A stretch of 64,000 nucleotides of DNA from Ehretia macrophylla (taxonomy: Eukaryota; Streptophyta; Magnoliopsida; Boraginales; Ehretiaceae), in assembly GCA_037974665.1 (NCBI GenBank), contig CM075778.1:15489001-15553000 (forward strand), read 5' to 3'. The position numbers were made by a program, and so were the translations under genes. Below are positions 23,480 to 34,309 of this stretch, one piece after another. The notes under the pieces are model-generated. The model was not told the DNA's origin and did not search any database. It worked only from the letters and a program-made list of their open reading frames with translations. The number at the start of each line of letters is the position of its first letter. Position 1 is the first letter of the stretch.

Positions 23480-24424
23480 GCAAGTTCCCACCAGATTACA
23501 AAAGAGGTATAACCCAATTTCTTTTAAATAATATACACCTATTTGCCTGGTCTTCCACTTATATGACAAGTGTAGACCCAAAAGTATCCGTATACCATCT
23601 CAATATAGATCCTTCTATCGGACTGTACGACAAAATATGAGACAGTTCGGAGTCGAGAAAAATCAAATCATACAAGAAGATGTGAACAAACTACTGGAAC
23701 CAGGGCACATACGGGAACTAGAATACCCAAAATGGTTGGCAAACATTGTCCTTGTACCAAAGCCGAACGACAAGTAGAGGATATGTGTAGATCATACGGA
23801 CCTTAACAAAGCCTACCCAAAGGACTCCTACCCACTGCCTCGTATAGACTAGTTGGTGGAAACCACTTCCGAGCTCCTCCTATTCATGGATGTCTTTAAA
23901 GGATACAAGTAGATCCGCATGGCTCCCAAAGATGAGGATAAAACCTCTTTCATCACTAACACAGGGACCTACTACTATAAGGTAATGTCGTTTGGCCTAA
24001 AAAAATGCAGGGGCAACTTACCAAAGAATGGTAAACAAGGTATGTGAGAAGTATATATGCTGTAACATGGAGGTCTATGTTGATGACATGCTAGTCAAAA
24101 GCAAAAGTGTGCAGACACATTTTGTGGACCTCGTAAAAGCCTTTGTAACTATGGAAAGGTTTGGGATCAAACTCAACCCAGAAAAGTGTGCCTTTGGGGT
24201 ACAAGCAGCCAAATTCCTAGGGTTCATGGTGACCCGAAGAAGAATAAAAGTCAACCCCGAGAAAGTCCAAACAATTCTGGAAATGAGGCCACCTTAGTTC
24301 CTCAAGGAGGTCCAGTCCTTGATAGGGAAGGAAGTGACTCTTAGTCGGTTCATATCTAGGTCCGCAGATAGGTGTGTACCCTTTCAAGGTGCTTAGAATC
24401 CCGAAGGACTTTAGATGGATCTTT
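23480..24424 (+). pseudogene. Element C reverse transcriptase
   Basis: Recognisable RT blocks across frames: WLANIVLVPKPNDK, DLNKAYPKDSYPLPR, APKDEDKTSF, YYKVMSFGLK, then an open 89-residue stretch at 24028-24297 with catalytic YVDDMLVKSKSVQTH and LNPEKCAFGVQAAKFLGF. The YVDD and FLGFMV phrases are typical of Tat-lineage RT. Stops (for example a TAG after PNDK near 23777) and at least two frameshifts inactivate it. Confidence 0.88.
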
Positions 24425-25207
24425 TTGGCCATCATGAGACCATTCATGTGGGGAGATCAGAATCAAGAAAAAAATAGAAATAGTGAATCAAGTTCATAGC
24501 AAGGGTCATAGCATGGGTGTGAAAGACAGTCGCTGCATCACAATGAGCAATTGTGAGGAATAGCCATTCTTACTATACATAGGCGCACGAGTGCCACTGG
24601 CTTTAAAGTCTTTAGCTACTCGGCTATACTATAGGCTCTAAAGGTATTACTTGACTGAAAGAGTACTCATATGTTGGGGCTTCCCTTTCCACAGCCCGGT
24701 AACCCCGATAAGTGGGAGGGTCTGCACTTTCCCTATCATACGATTCTACCAGACAATTCTATGAGAAAGCTATCGATGGTCACATTGGGATGGGAACAGA
24801 TGGGAAGTATGCCCCCGGTTTTCGTTCCTCAGCAAAGACCTACAGCTAATGGTTGGAATAATATCGATTCATACGATAGAAAAGGTTACCCGAAGAGTCT
24901 TTATTTTAAAATAGGAGTTGGAACCATAAAGAGTAGCATTCGAATTTATGAGTTGGCCCCTAATAGCCCTTGACCAGAAGGCATGTGAGCCCGGGCCCTA
25001 GAGTACCTTACCGATTGAGTAAGAGTAGGAGTTCCCATCCATCATCTCTATTTGAACATTGGAACAGTAACGAGCAAAATGCCCCACTCCTCTACATTCC
25101 CAACGACAAGGGGAGGGGCATTTTTGGAGCAAGTTACGGCAGCAAGAGCAAGTTATGGCTCGTCACGCTTTTTCATTCACGATTTTATGTTATAGATTCC
25201 TCGTCGA
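24425..25207 (+). other. Unidentified 780-bp insertion in element C pol
   Basis: RT-connection text (PKDFRWI) stops near 24424 and RNase H text (TKECQKSLEDLKA) begins near 25208. The DNA between is not retroelement-like and is less AT-rich than its surroundings. It holds open stretches of 100 (24671-24973), 93 and 81 codons that I do not recognise. The base mix and style resemble plant organelle DNA, but that is only an impression. Confidence 0.4.
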
Positions 25208-25492
25208 TTACAAAAGAATGTCAAAAATCACTCGAAGATTTGAAGGCATAAGTTCACCACCATTATTATTCAGGCCTGAGCTAGGCAAAATCCTCACCTT
25301 CTACTTAGCTAGCTCACTAGCGGCAGTAATAGCAGCCCTTATCAGGGAAGAAGGAAGAACTCAAAAACCTATCTATTATGTCAGCAAGATCCTCAAATGA
25401 GCTGAGATCAAGTATTCAACCATAGAGCGAATAACTATGGCTTTGTTAATGGCCTCACGGAAGCTGGAACATTATTTTGACGCTCACACCAT
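25208..25492 (+). pseudogene. Element C RNase H fragment
   Basis: Text such as SSPPLLFRPELGK, YLASSLAAVIAALIREEG, QKPIYYVSKIL and ALLMASRKLEHYFDAHTI matches the N-terminal half of Tat-type RNase H. A frame change occurs near 25250 and a stop after KILK. The rest of RNase H and the integrase zinc domain (roughly 1 kb) are missing; a copia LTR starts here. Confidence 0.8.
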
Positions 25493-25769
25493 AAATAATT
25501 ACACAATCGGCCCATTACAAATTAACAGCCCATATTAACAACGTACCTCAACTAATTATAAGCTTATTCGAAACACATTCATTTCTGCTTTATTGTGTGT
25601 GACTCTCTAGATCTACCGCCAAATAGCAATGATAGAACATTAAACGACTTTAATATATTTCGGGAATATCTCCGCTATTCCCAAAATACCCTCACATTTT
25701 AGAGTGATGTCTAGCAACGTATCAAGACAATTTATATGACAATGAAGTCAAAAAGGTGAATCTATTTAT

Positions 25770-27362
25770 TGTGAAACCCCACTTTTCTGCTTATCTCGTT
25801 TTACGTGCTATACCTCGTTTTGCATGCATATGATCTGTTTATGTGCATATGATCAAGTTATAATTTTGATGTCAATACTCCTAATACGTGCTAAATGTGC
25901 ATTCATGAAATTTTCATAAAAAACGGAGTCAAAAATTTTATCGTCGATTTTTAATGAATAGTATTTTTGAAACACGTGTTAGCGCTGTTGTAATACCGAA
26001 TTTTCGATTACATTGTTCGTGTAAAAATCCAAAAAATCCAGCCAAGACATCCTAGGGTTTTAGGGTTATCGGGCATGATTTGGAGGTGTTATCGTGGATT
26101 TTCGAGAGGGCTAATGTAGTAGGTTGAATGGGTGAGTGATAGAAACTGATTTGGCTATGTTTGGATTAGTAGATTGTAAGTTATGAATTTTAGAAGTTTA
26201 GGTTGTCATTCTTTAATTTATTGAACGATGCCTTTAGATGATTGGGTTGTGTTCGAGTGTTGAATGGTGAGTTGTTGATGAGTAATTTAGGGTTTAATTG
26301 TGTATATTGTGCATATTCGGTTAGATGGCCTACTTTGTCATCTAACTTCGTTGTTTGTTGTTTAATTTAATATTGATGTTATTGATTGATTATTATTGAG
26401 TTCGGGAATCGGGCACTTTCGTTGCTGATCTCCCAATTAATTGATTGATGATTGATTGATGATTGATGATGATTATGGAGTCTTGGTATGTGTGTGCCAC
26501 CTCTCGGGCAGCGTTGGGCTGTCGGGTTGATAACGGCATGACTGCCATAGGCTACCCCCAGCTCGCATGACGGAGGTGTCATGGAGGGAGGGGCTAGTGA
26601 GGTACCTCGGGTGCGTGAGTAATGGGGAGTTATAAGAAGAACGGTTGAGATTGTGATGGCGTTTGGAGCTACACCAAATAGAGTATCCTTTAATGAATGG
26701 TTATATAGTTATGTGATAATAATGTTATTATTGTTGTTGTGTATTTACTTGCTCAAAGGACTAAATCCAAGGAGCGTAGTGAATACTGTCGAGATCTATC
26801 GGATCCTCACTGGGCTTATGTATATAAGCTCACTCTCTATTATTGCATGCTTACAGGTGTTGCAGAGCCGGATTACGGGTACGTACCTCCTGAGGAGGAA
26901 AATGTGCCTTACGTGGACGAGTCATATGGTCCTGAGTCTTATCCATGATTCTATGTTGTTTAATGTCATGTATATTAGCTTAATAGACTTTTATATGCTT
27001 TATGGTTCTTATTGTAATAGATGTTGAAAGATGATGATCCAAATGATGTTAACTTAGTGGCTTTCTTTTGTCTATGGTTAAGTTGTAGATGTATCTCAAC
27101 TTATTTTTGAAATGTATGATAAGGTTGAGGTATGTCATGTTGGAACGGAGGCAGATAACGAAGACTGATTATTGTATATTAAGGTTATGTTGTATGTTGT
27201 TATGCTGTTGAGGAGTTGTTGTTTGTATGGTTATAGAATTGGATGTTTAATGTTATTAATGAGGTTGGTTTAGAACCTCGGAAATCTATTTACTGTCGTT
27301 ACGCTGCCGAAATTCCGTTGCGTCCTGACTGATTGTAGGTGGGGTCGAGTTGGGGCGTGACA
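25770..27362 (+). repeat. D1 5' LTR with 843-bp internal deletion
   Basis: Starts TGTGAAACCCCAC and ends GGGGCGTGACA. Compared with the 3' LTR, sequence between ACACGT (near 25978) and GTTAGCGCTG is absent. The lost part contains the TATA-like box, leader and splice donor of this family, so this copy probably cannot start its own genomic RNA. A GATT/GAT microsatellite lies near 26440-26475. Confidence 0.92.
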
Positions 27363-27639
27363 TTTAAGTGGTATCAGAGCGCATGTTAGTTGTCAACTGG
27401 GGTATTCTCGAAATGTGGGTAATGGTCTTAGCATGAAATATGTGTGAAAAGAAAGAAAAATGAATTATGTATTGATATGACTAAATGATTAAGTGATTAT
27501 GTGATTATGTGATCAATTTGTTTATGTGATTGAAACTTATGTGATCTATGTGCTTTATATGAGTTTGTTGTTTATGTGTTAAAAGTTGTATATAACCTGT
27601 TTATGTGCTATAACCTGTGCTAACTCTTTGATTAGTACG
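27363..27639 (+). other. D1 untranslated leader
   Basis: AT-rich leader between the LTR and the gag ATG at 27640, including a GTGATTATGTGATTATGTGA run near 27493. No ORF. Confidence 0.75.
27369..27380 (+). other. D1 primer-binding site
   Basis: TGGTATCAGAGC, complementary to initiator methionine tRNA, lies six bases after the 5' LTR end, the same spacing as in family A. Confidence 0.9.
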
Positions 27640-28845
27640 ATGGCCGGTAGACCGAGGACTCATGGTAGGCCCGATATTGTAGATGAGGTTCCTGGTAATG
27701 TGGCACAGGGCAGTGATAGGGGTGATGTCAGGTTAGGGTCAGCAATGGATCGGATTGCAGATTTGATGGCTGGGTAGGCCCAGTTGTTAGCAGGTTAGGC
27801 TGTTCAGACTCAGGCGTTGCAGGCTCAGATACAGAATGTACAGGGAGGTAATCACGGTCGAGGTACTATGAAGGAGTTTCTGGGGTACTATCCTTCTATA
27901 TTTCAGGGAGAGCCTGATGATAGGAAGGCCGAGTCGTGGATTAATAAGTTAGAGAAAATTTTTGATTCTCTCGGGTACACTGATGAGAGGAAGGTGACTT
28001 GTGCTGTCTATTTGCTTGATGATGAGGCAGAGGAATGGTGGCGCACTGTGAGAGCCAGTTGGGAGACCCGGGGTGTTCCGTATGTTTGGGATACCTTTCT
28101 GACTGCTTTTAGGGATAAGTATGTCCCGAGGGTTGCACGAGAGAGGAGAGAGGCCGAGTTCTTGTCTTTGGTACAAGGGGATTCTTCTGTGGCTCAGTAT
28201 GAGGCTACATTCACTAGGTTGTCTCGGTATGCACCGGAGTTTGTAGCTGTGGAGAAGAGGAAGACCCGTAGATTTATGTTGGGATTGAGGCCCGAGATTC
28301 AGGATGCAGTGGCTCTGAATCGCTATGATATCTTCACTGAGGCTTTTGATGCAGCTTCTAGGTTAGAGAAGAGGAAAGGGGATCAGATTGTCTCCAGTCA
28401 GCCTAGTAAGAGGCCGTATCAGCCACAGGGCCAGCAGGTTATATATAGGCCTCCAGTACAGCAGGTTGTCTACAGGCCACCAGCCCAGCAGGGTTCTTAT
28501 AGGCCACAGGGTCAGCAGAGTTACTATCGGCCTCAGTTTCAGCAGAGGCCATATCAGGTTCAGACTCAGTATAGGCCAACCCAGTCTCAGGGTCAGTACA
28601 GGCCTAGTGTGGTGAGACCTCAGCAGCAGGTTATATCAGCTGCTTCTTCAGCTTCTGGTTCTTCTAGAGGCAGTGTTAGTGCCACATCATCGCAGTGTAA
28701 TTACTGCAAGAGCCCAGGGCATTTGGAGTCCGACTGCAGGGTAAAGGCAGGGACATGTTTGGGTTGTGGTAGCATCGAGCATAGGGCGAAGGATTGCCCT
28801 AGATATGCGAGGACTGAGGGTCGGGCAGCGACTCAGGGTTACTAG
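27640..28845 (+). pseudogene. D1 gag
   Basis: ATG at 27640 (MAGRPRTHG...) is followed by Retrotrans_gag text (FQGEPDDRKAESWINKLEKI, EEWWRTVRASWE, QYEATFTRLSRYAPEF), a Gln/Pro/Tyr-rich repeat (YRPP.QQ) and two CCHC knuckles (CNYCKSPGHLESDC, CLGCGSIEHRAKDC). In-frame TAG codons occur at 27775-27777, 27796-27798 and 28843-28845, each where a glutamine CAG is expected. The related copy D2 keeps CAG at the first and third positions but shares the second TAG. Gag and pol share one frame. Confidence 0.9.
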
Positions 28846-31077
28846 GGTAGGCCTACAGGCAGTGTACCACAGCAGCAGCGGGTTCAGGCTCGGGCTTACG
28901 CAGTTGATATGGAGGAGATGCCTGAGGAGACTGCAGTTGTGGAAGGTAACTTCCTTATACTTGATCAACTTGTTAAAGTGTTGATTGATTCTGGTGCTAC
29001 GCATTCTTTCATTACTCCTGCTTGTGTGCAACGTGTTAAATTGCAACCTGAAAGATTGCCTTATGTGGTTGAGATTAGTACCTCTTTGACTGATAAGTAT
29101 GTTACTGGCTTAGTATGTAAGGATTGTATAATACATGTTAAGGGGCATAATTTTCCTTCGGACCTTATTTTATTTCCTATCCGGGGGTATGATGTTATTC
29201 TGGGTATGGATTGGCTTTCTAAGTATGATGCCCAGTTGAACTGTAGAACCAAGGTAGTACAGTTTCGTTTGCCAGATCAGCCAGTAGTAGAAGTAGCGGG
29301 TAACTGGTGTGCTAAGACGAGTTTTGTTATCTCAGCAACTAAAGCCGTTAAGTTGGTGAGTAAGGGGTGTTCGGGTTATCTAGCTTATTTGATCAACAAG
29401 CCATCTGATAAGCTACAGCTAGAGGAAGTCCCTATTATCCGGGAATATCCTAATGTATTTCCCGAGGAGTTGCTAGGATTGCCGCCAGAGAGGGATATAG
29501 AGTTTGTGATTAATCTTGTTCCCGGTACTCAACCTATTTCTAAATCGGCGTACTGGATGGCACCAGCTGAATTGAAGGAGTTGAAGACTCAGTTACAGGA
29601 GTTATTGAAGAAAGGATTCATTCAGCAAAGTTCTTCACCTTGGGGAGCTCCAGTCTTATTTGTGAAGAAGAAGGATGGTACTTTGAGGTTGTGTATTGAT
29701 TACCGTGGTTTGAATCAGGTGACCATCAAGAATAAATATCTTTTGCCACTGATTGATGAGTTGTTTGATCAACTTCAGGGAGCCAAAGTCTATTCTAAAT
29801 TTGATTTGAGGCAGGGGTATTATCAGCTTCGGATTCGTACGGAGGATGTTCCGAAGTATGCCTTCAGGACTCGGTACGGGCATTATGAGTTTGTTGTTAT
29901 GCCCTTTGGTTTGACCAATGCACCGGTAGCATTCATGGATCTTATGCATCGAGTCTTTCAGCCGTACTTGGACCAGTTCGTGGTGATTTTTATTGATGAT
30001 ATCTTGGTCTATTCTAAATCTGAATCGGAGCACGAACAATATCTACGGCTTGTATTAGAGAAGTTGCAGGAGCATCAGTTGTTTGCCAAGTTCAGCAAAT
30101 GTGAATTTTGGCTGCAACGGATTTCTTTTCTTGGCCATGTTATTACACAGGGTGGTATTTCTGTAGATCCCACTAAGATTGAATCGGTGATGTCTTGGAA
30201 GCGGCCAGAGAGTGTTATTGATGTCCGTAGCTTTCTTGGCTTGGCGGGTTATTACCGTAGGTTTGTCAAGGACTTCTCGAAGAAATATCTACTACTTGCT
30301 GAGTTTGCCTATAACAATAGTTATCAAGCTACTATTGGAATGGCACCTTTCGCAGCTCTTTACGGTCGTAAGTTCCGTTCACCTTTATATTGGGACGAGG
30401 TAGGAGAGATGAAGAATGTTGATCCGACTATTATGCCAGAACTTCTTGAGAAGATTGAGAATGTTCAGTTAATCAGGCAGAGAATGCTTACGGCACAGAG
30501 TAGATTCAAGAGTTATGCTGATAAGCGTCGTCGAGACTTAGAGTTTGCAGTCAGGGATCGAGTTTTTTTGAGATTGTCTCCTCGAAAGGGGTTTGCTCGT
30601 TATGGTAAAGGTGGAAAGCGAAGTCCGAGATTTGTTGGGCCGTTTGAGATTACTGGCAGGGTTGGTAAGTTGGCATATCGGTTGGCTTTACCGGAGAACT
30701 TTTCTAATGTCCACGATGTATTTCACGTGTCTAATTTGCGGAAATATAATTCGGATCCTTCTCATATTCTTGAGCCAGAGCCGTTACAGCTTCGAGAGAA
30801 TTTGACTTATGACGAGCGTCCGATTCGTATTCTAGATCAGATGGACCGAGAGTTGAGGTCGAAGAGGATTCCGATGGTTAAGGTGTTGTGGAAGCATCAC
30901 GGCATTGAGGAAGCTACGTGGGAGAGACGAGATCAGATGCAGCAGCAATACCCAGATCTTTTCCGTACATCAAGTAAGAATTTCGAGGACGAAATTTCTA
31001 TAAGGGGGGAGAATGTGAAACCCCACTTTTCTGCTTATCTCGTTTTACGTGCTATACCTCGTTTTGCGTGCATATGA
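28846..31077 (+). pseudogene. D1 protease-RT fused in frame to integrase C-terminus and chromodomain
   Basis: The 722-residue open stretch has protease [16 protein letters not shown], an RT with [17 protein letters not shown] and [12 protein letters not shown], then [13 protein letters not shown] joined at about residue 458 directly to [14 protein letters not shown] of the integrase. RNase H, the H2C2 zinc finger and the first parts of the D-D-E core (about 1.3 kb compared with family A) are gone, yet the frame is kept. The tail has the chromodomain (RILDQ...[16 protein letters not shown]). The stop is 64 bases inside the 3' LTR. Confidence 0.92.
31000..31013 (+). other. D1 polypurine tract
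   Basis: ATAAGGGGGGAGAA directly precedes LTR start TGTGAAACC. As in family A, the pol frame reads through it. Confidence 0.85.
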
Positions 31078-33449
31078 TCTGTTTATGTGCTATAGGACCT
31101 AGAAAGTTATAATTTTGATGTCAATACTCCTAATACGTGCTAAATGTGCATTCATGAAATTTTCATCAAAAACAGAGTCAGAAATTTTATCGTCGATTTT
31201 CAGTGAATAGTATTTTCGAAACACGTCCGCTAAAATTTTGAAACTGGTATTTTTAACCCTTCTATACCTAGTCAACGGACTTTAATAGACCTGTGTTTGA
31301 TGAAAACGGTTTCAAAATCGGCTTAAGAATTTATTAGGGTTTTTACATCGACTTTTGCGAAAATCGAGTTTTAAGCCGACTCGGGTGAAATTGCTTGATT
31401 GTAAAACTTCTTGTCACCTAAAAATAATCCACTTGAGATATCGTGGGGGTTGCATAATTATTTTGAGCCTTGGTGAGCAATAAAATGCAATTAAAGTCAT
31501 TAAAACACAAAAATACTAATTTAAATTAACTTTGACTTTAATTAATTATTGACCTTATAAGCTAATGTCATCAACACACACTCAACACAACACAAAACAC
31601 CACCACAAACACACACAAGGCCGAGAGAAAGAAGAGAGAAAAAGAAAGAGATTTTCAAAGCTTTTCAATCCAATTTTTCAAAGAAAAACCTAGTTTTTGT
31701 CCGTAGAACTTCGCACCGACTTGGATTCTGCTTGTTGGGCACGCATAGCACACATTCCTAGGCTTATATCGCATCAAAGGTGAGAGAAAAATTCTAGATC
31801 TCAAAATGTCATTTTTATATTTTTGCTCATAAATGAAAATTTAACCGTTAGAATTAAAATCTGATGATAGATTATTGCTCCTTGCATGATAGGGATCATT
31901 ATATACTAATACTACGAATTTCTGTCGGATGTAGCATAATTTTTATTTTCCGGGTATTTAATTTTGATTAAAATGTTCAAAGTTGAATTAAATGAGTTGT
32001 GTTGATCGAAATCGATTGCCGTCGATTTCTAAATACTTGATAATTACATGTTAGCGCTGTTGTAATGCCGAATTTTCGATTACATTGTTCGTGTGAAAAT
32101 CCGGAAAATCCAGCCAAGACATCCTAGGGTTTTAGGGTTATCGGGCATGATTTGAAGGTGTTATGGTGGATTTCCGAGAGGGCTAATGTAGTAGGTTGAA
32201 TGGGTGAGTGATAGAAACTGATTTGGCAATGTTTGGATTAGTAGATTGTAAGTTATGAATTTTAGAAGTTTAGGTTGTCATTCTTTAATTTCTTGAACGA
32301 TGCCTTTAGATGATTGGGTTGTGTTCGAGTGTTGAATGGTGAGTTGTTGATGAGTAATTTAGGGTTTAATTGTGTATATTGTGCATGTCCGGTTAGATGG
32401 CCTACTTTGTCATCTAACTTCGTTGTTTGTTGTTTAATTTAATATTGATGTATATTGATGTTATTGATTGATTATTATTGAGTTCGGGAATCGGGCACTT
32501 TCGTTGCAAATCTCCCAATTGATTGATTGATGATTGATTGATGATTGATGATGATTATGGAGTCTTGGTATGTGTGTGCCACCTCTCGGGCAGCGTTGGG
32601 CTGTCGGGTTGATAACGGCATGACTGTCATAGGCTACCCCCAGCTCGTATGACGGAGGTGTCATGGAGGGAGGGGCTAGTGAGGTACCTCGGGTGCGTGA
32701 GTAATGGGGAGTTATAAGAAGAACGGTTGAGATCGTGATGGCGTTTGGAGCTACACAAAATAGAGTATCCTTTAATGAATGGTTATATAGTTATGTGATG
32801 ATAATGTTATTATTGTTGTTGTGTATTTACTTGCTCAAAGGACTAAATCCAAGGAGCGTAGTGAATACTGTCGAGATCTATCAGATCCTCACTGGGCTTA
32901 TGTATATAAGCTCACTCTCTATTATTGCATGCTTACAGGTGTTGCAGAGCCGGATTACGGGTACGTACCTCCTGAGGAGGAAAATGTGCCTTACGTGGAC
33001 GAGTCATATGTTCCTGAGTCTTATCCATGATTCTATGTTGTTTAATGTCATGTATATTAGCTTAATAGACTTTTATATGCTTTATGGTTCTTATTGTAAT
33101 AGATGTTGAAAGATGATGATCCAAATGATGTTAACTTAGTGGCTTTCTTTTGTCTATGGTTAAGTTATAGATGTGTCTCAACTTATTTTTGAAATGTATG
33201 ATAAGGTTGAGGTATTGTATGTCATGTTGGAATGGAGGCAGATAACGAAGACTGATTATTGTATATTAAGGTTATGTTGTATGTTGTTATGCTGTTGAGG
33301 AGTTGTTGTTTGTATGGTTATAGAATTGGATGTTTAATGTTATTAATGAGGTTGGTTTAGAACCTCGGAAATCTATTTACTGTCGTTACGCTACCGAAAT
33401 TCTGTTGCGTCCTGACTCATTGTAGGTGGGGTCGAGTTGGGGCGTGACA
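31014..33449 (+). repeat. D1 3' LTR (2436 bp, full length)
   Basis: Full-length reference LTR of family D, matching the solo LTR at 44758-47194 (2437 bp) in length. It contains a TATA-like CTTATAAG at 31554-31561, an ACACA-rich and GA-rich leader (31575-31660), a donor AAAG|GTGAGAG (31780-31781) and an acceptor GCTTACAG|GTG (32937-32938). Ends with TTTAT target repeat. Confidence 0.94.
31780..32938 (+). other. Predicted LTR-internal intron, D1 3' LTR (1159 bp)
   Basis: The donor CATCAAAG|GTGAGAG and acceptor TTGCATGCTTACAG|GTG fit plant splice consensus. The solo LTR of this family has the same pair 1163 bp apart (46419 to 45257, minus strand). The acceptor is also in the 5' LTR (26855-26856), but the donor there is deleted. 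Whether it is spliced needs RNA data. Confidence 0.45.
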
Positions 33450-34309
33450 TTTATAGTCGTGAATTAACGTACAGTTTAATCCTTCTATTAACATATCCCT
33501 GATCGAGCAAAGACCATAAAATGATTAAGTCTATAAACTCGATAACGATGTAAATACCTAATAGTTGGAATGAGAGATGACATCCATGGAAACACTTTTC
33601 CATCTTTCATGCCCTAGCCAGGGACTTCCTCATTCTACAACCGAAATTAGATTGCATAGGACATCGCCTCACACCGGAGGTTAACAGATCCTGTCTCGAC
33701 AATTATCTGTCAACCACTATACCGGAAATAGAATATGCAAAAGGCCGTAACTCATCTTGACAAATCAAAGATGAGCATTGTCCAAGTGCTAGTATTAAAT
33801 TCTCAATATATGTTACAGTCGTAATTTCTCAAGTCTAAGGATAACGTGTACATTCGCAACGAATAACGAGCTATTAATCCGAAATCATGTAGCTTGTAAT
33901 TCACGTCTCATTCAATGATCTATTCTAATAATAATCATTCATATGATTGCTAATCGCATCATATGCTGTTATAGCTTATGGCTCACTATCCTTTATCATT
34001 AATATCCAATATCAATCAAAGGTAACAATCCATGTGATAGTCATAATAGATTATTTTAGTCCCGATCAAATAATCTAAGGACTATGAATAATCTTTCAGA
34101 TATTCTTCATATAACGCCAAGATATTCTAAACAACTTTTAGAATATATTTCCTTTATGAAGATATCAAGGGACACATTCATATAATTGAAAGCGGAGAAT
34201 ATGAATATCATAAAATTGCCATTGATTTATAAACAAGTTTACATTAAAATGCCCAAGATAAGTCATCAAATTACATAGAATTAGGGCATATCACTAACAC
34301 CAACAACAA

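Larger units (their letters stand above)
25770..33449 (+). mobile_element. Element D1: Tekay/Del-type chromovirus with deletions
   Basis: A complete insertion flanked by TTTAT (25765-25769 and 33450-33454). The order is 5' LTR (1593 bp, deleted), primer site, gag, protease, RT fused to the integrase C-terminus, chromodomain, polypurine tract, 3' LTR (2436 bp). Where both LTRs can be compared (26641-26880) they differ at 4 of 240 bases. Protein text is related to but distinct from family A. Nested in a copia LTR inside element C. Confidence 0.95.
25493..34299 (-). repeat. Ty1/copia-type LTR (P1), split by element D1
   Basis: Segments 25493-25769 and 33455-34299 join to about 1.1 kb of LTR-like AT-rich text. 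The minus-strand start TGTTAGTGATATGCCCTAAT resembles plant copia LTRs. No internal domain is attached, so it behaves as a solo LTR. No matching TSD is visible; element C sequence is missing at this site, so insertion was accompanied or followed by deletion. The left edge is approximate. Confidence 0.6.

Noticed and set aside
26400..26480. GATTGATT microsatellite in D LTRs as a possible functional site.
   Set aside because: A simple repeat that varies between copies and has no partner in other families.
26653..33109. A 124-codon frame in both D1 LTRs (26653-27027 and 32735-33109).
   Set aside because: Both copies are LTRs of one element and only about 2% diverged, so an open frame there is expected by descent. 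It lies in a different frame from the better-kept short frame after the acceptor, and D2 does not keep it.
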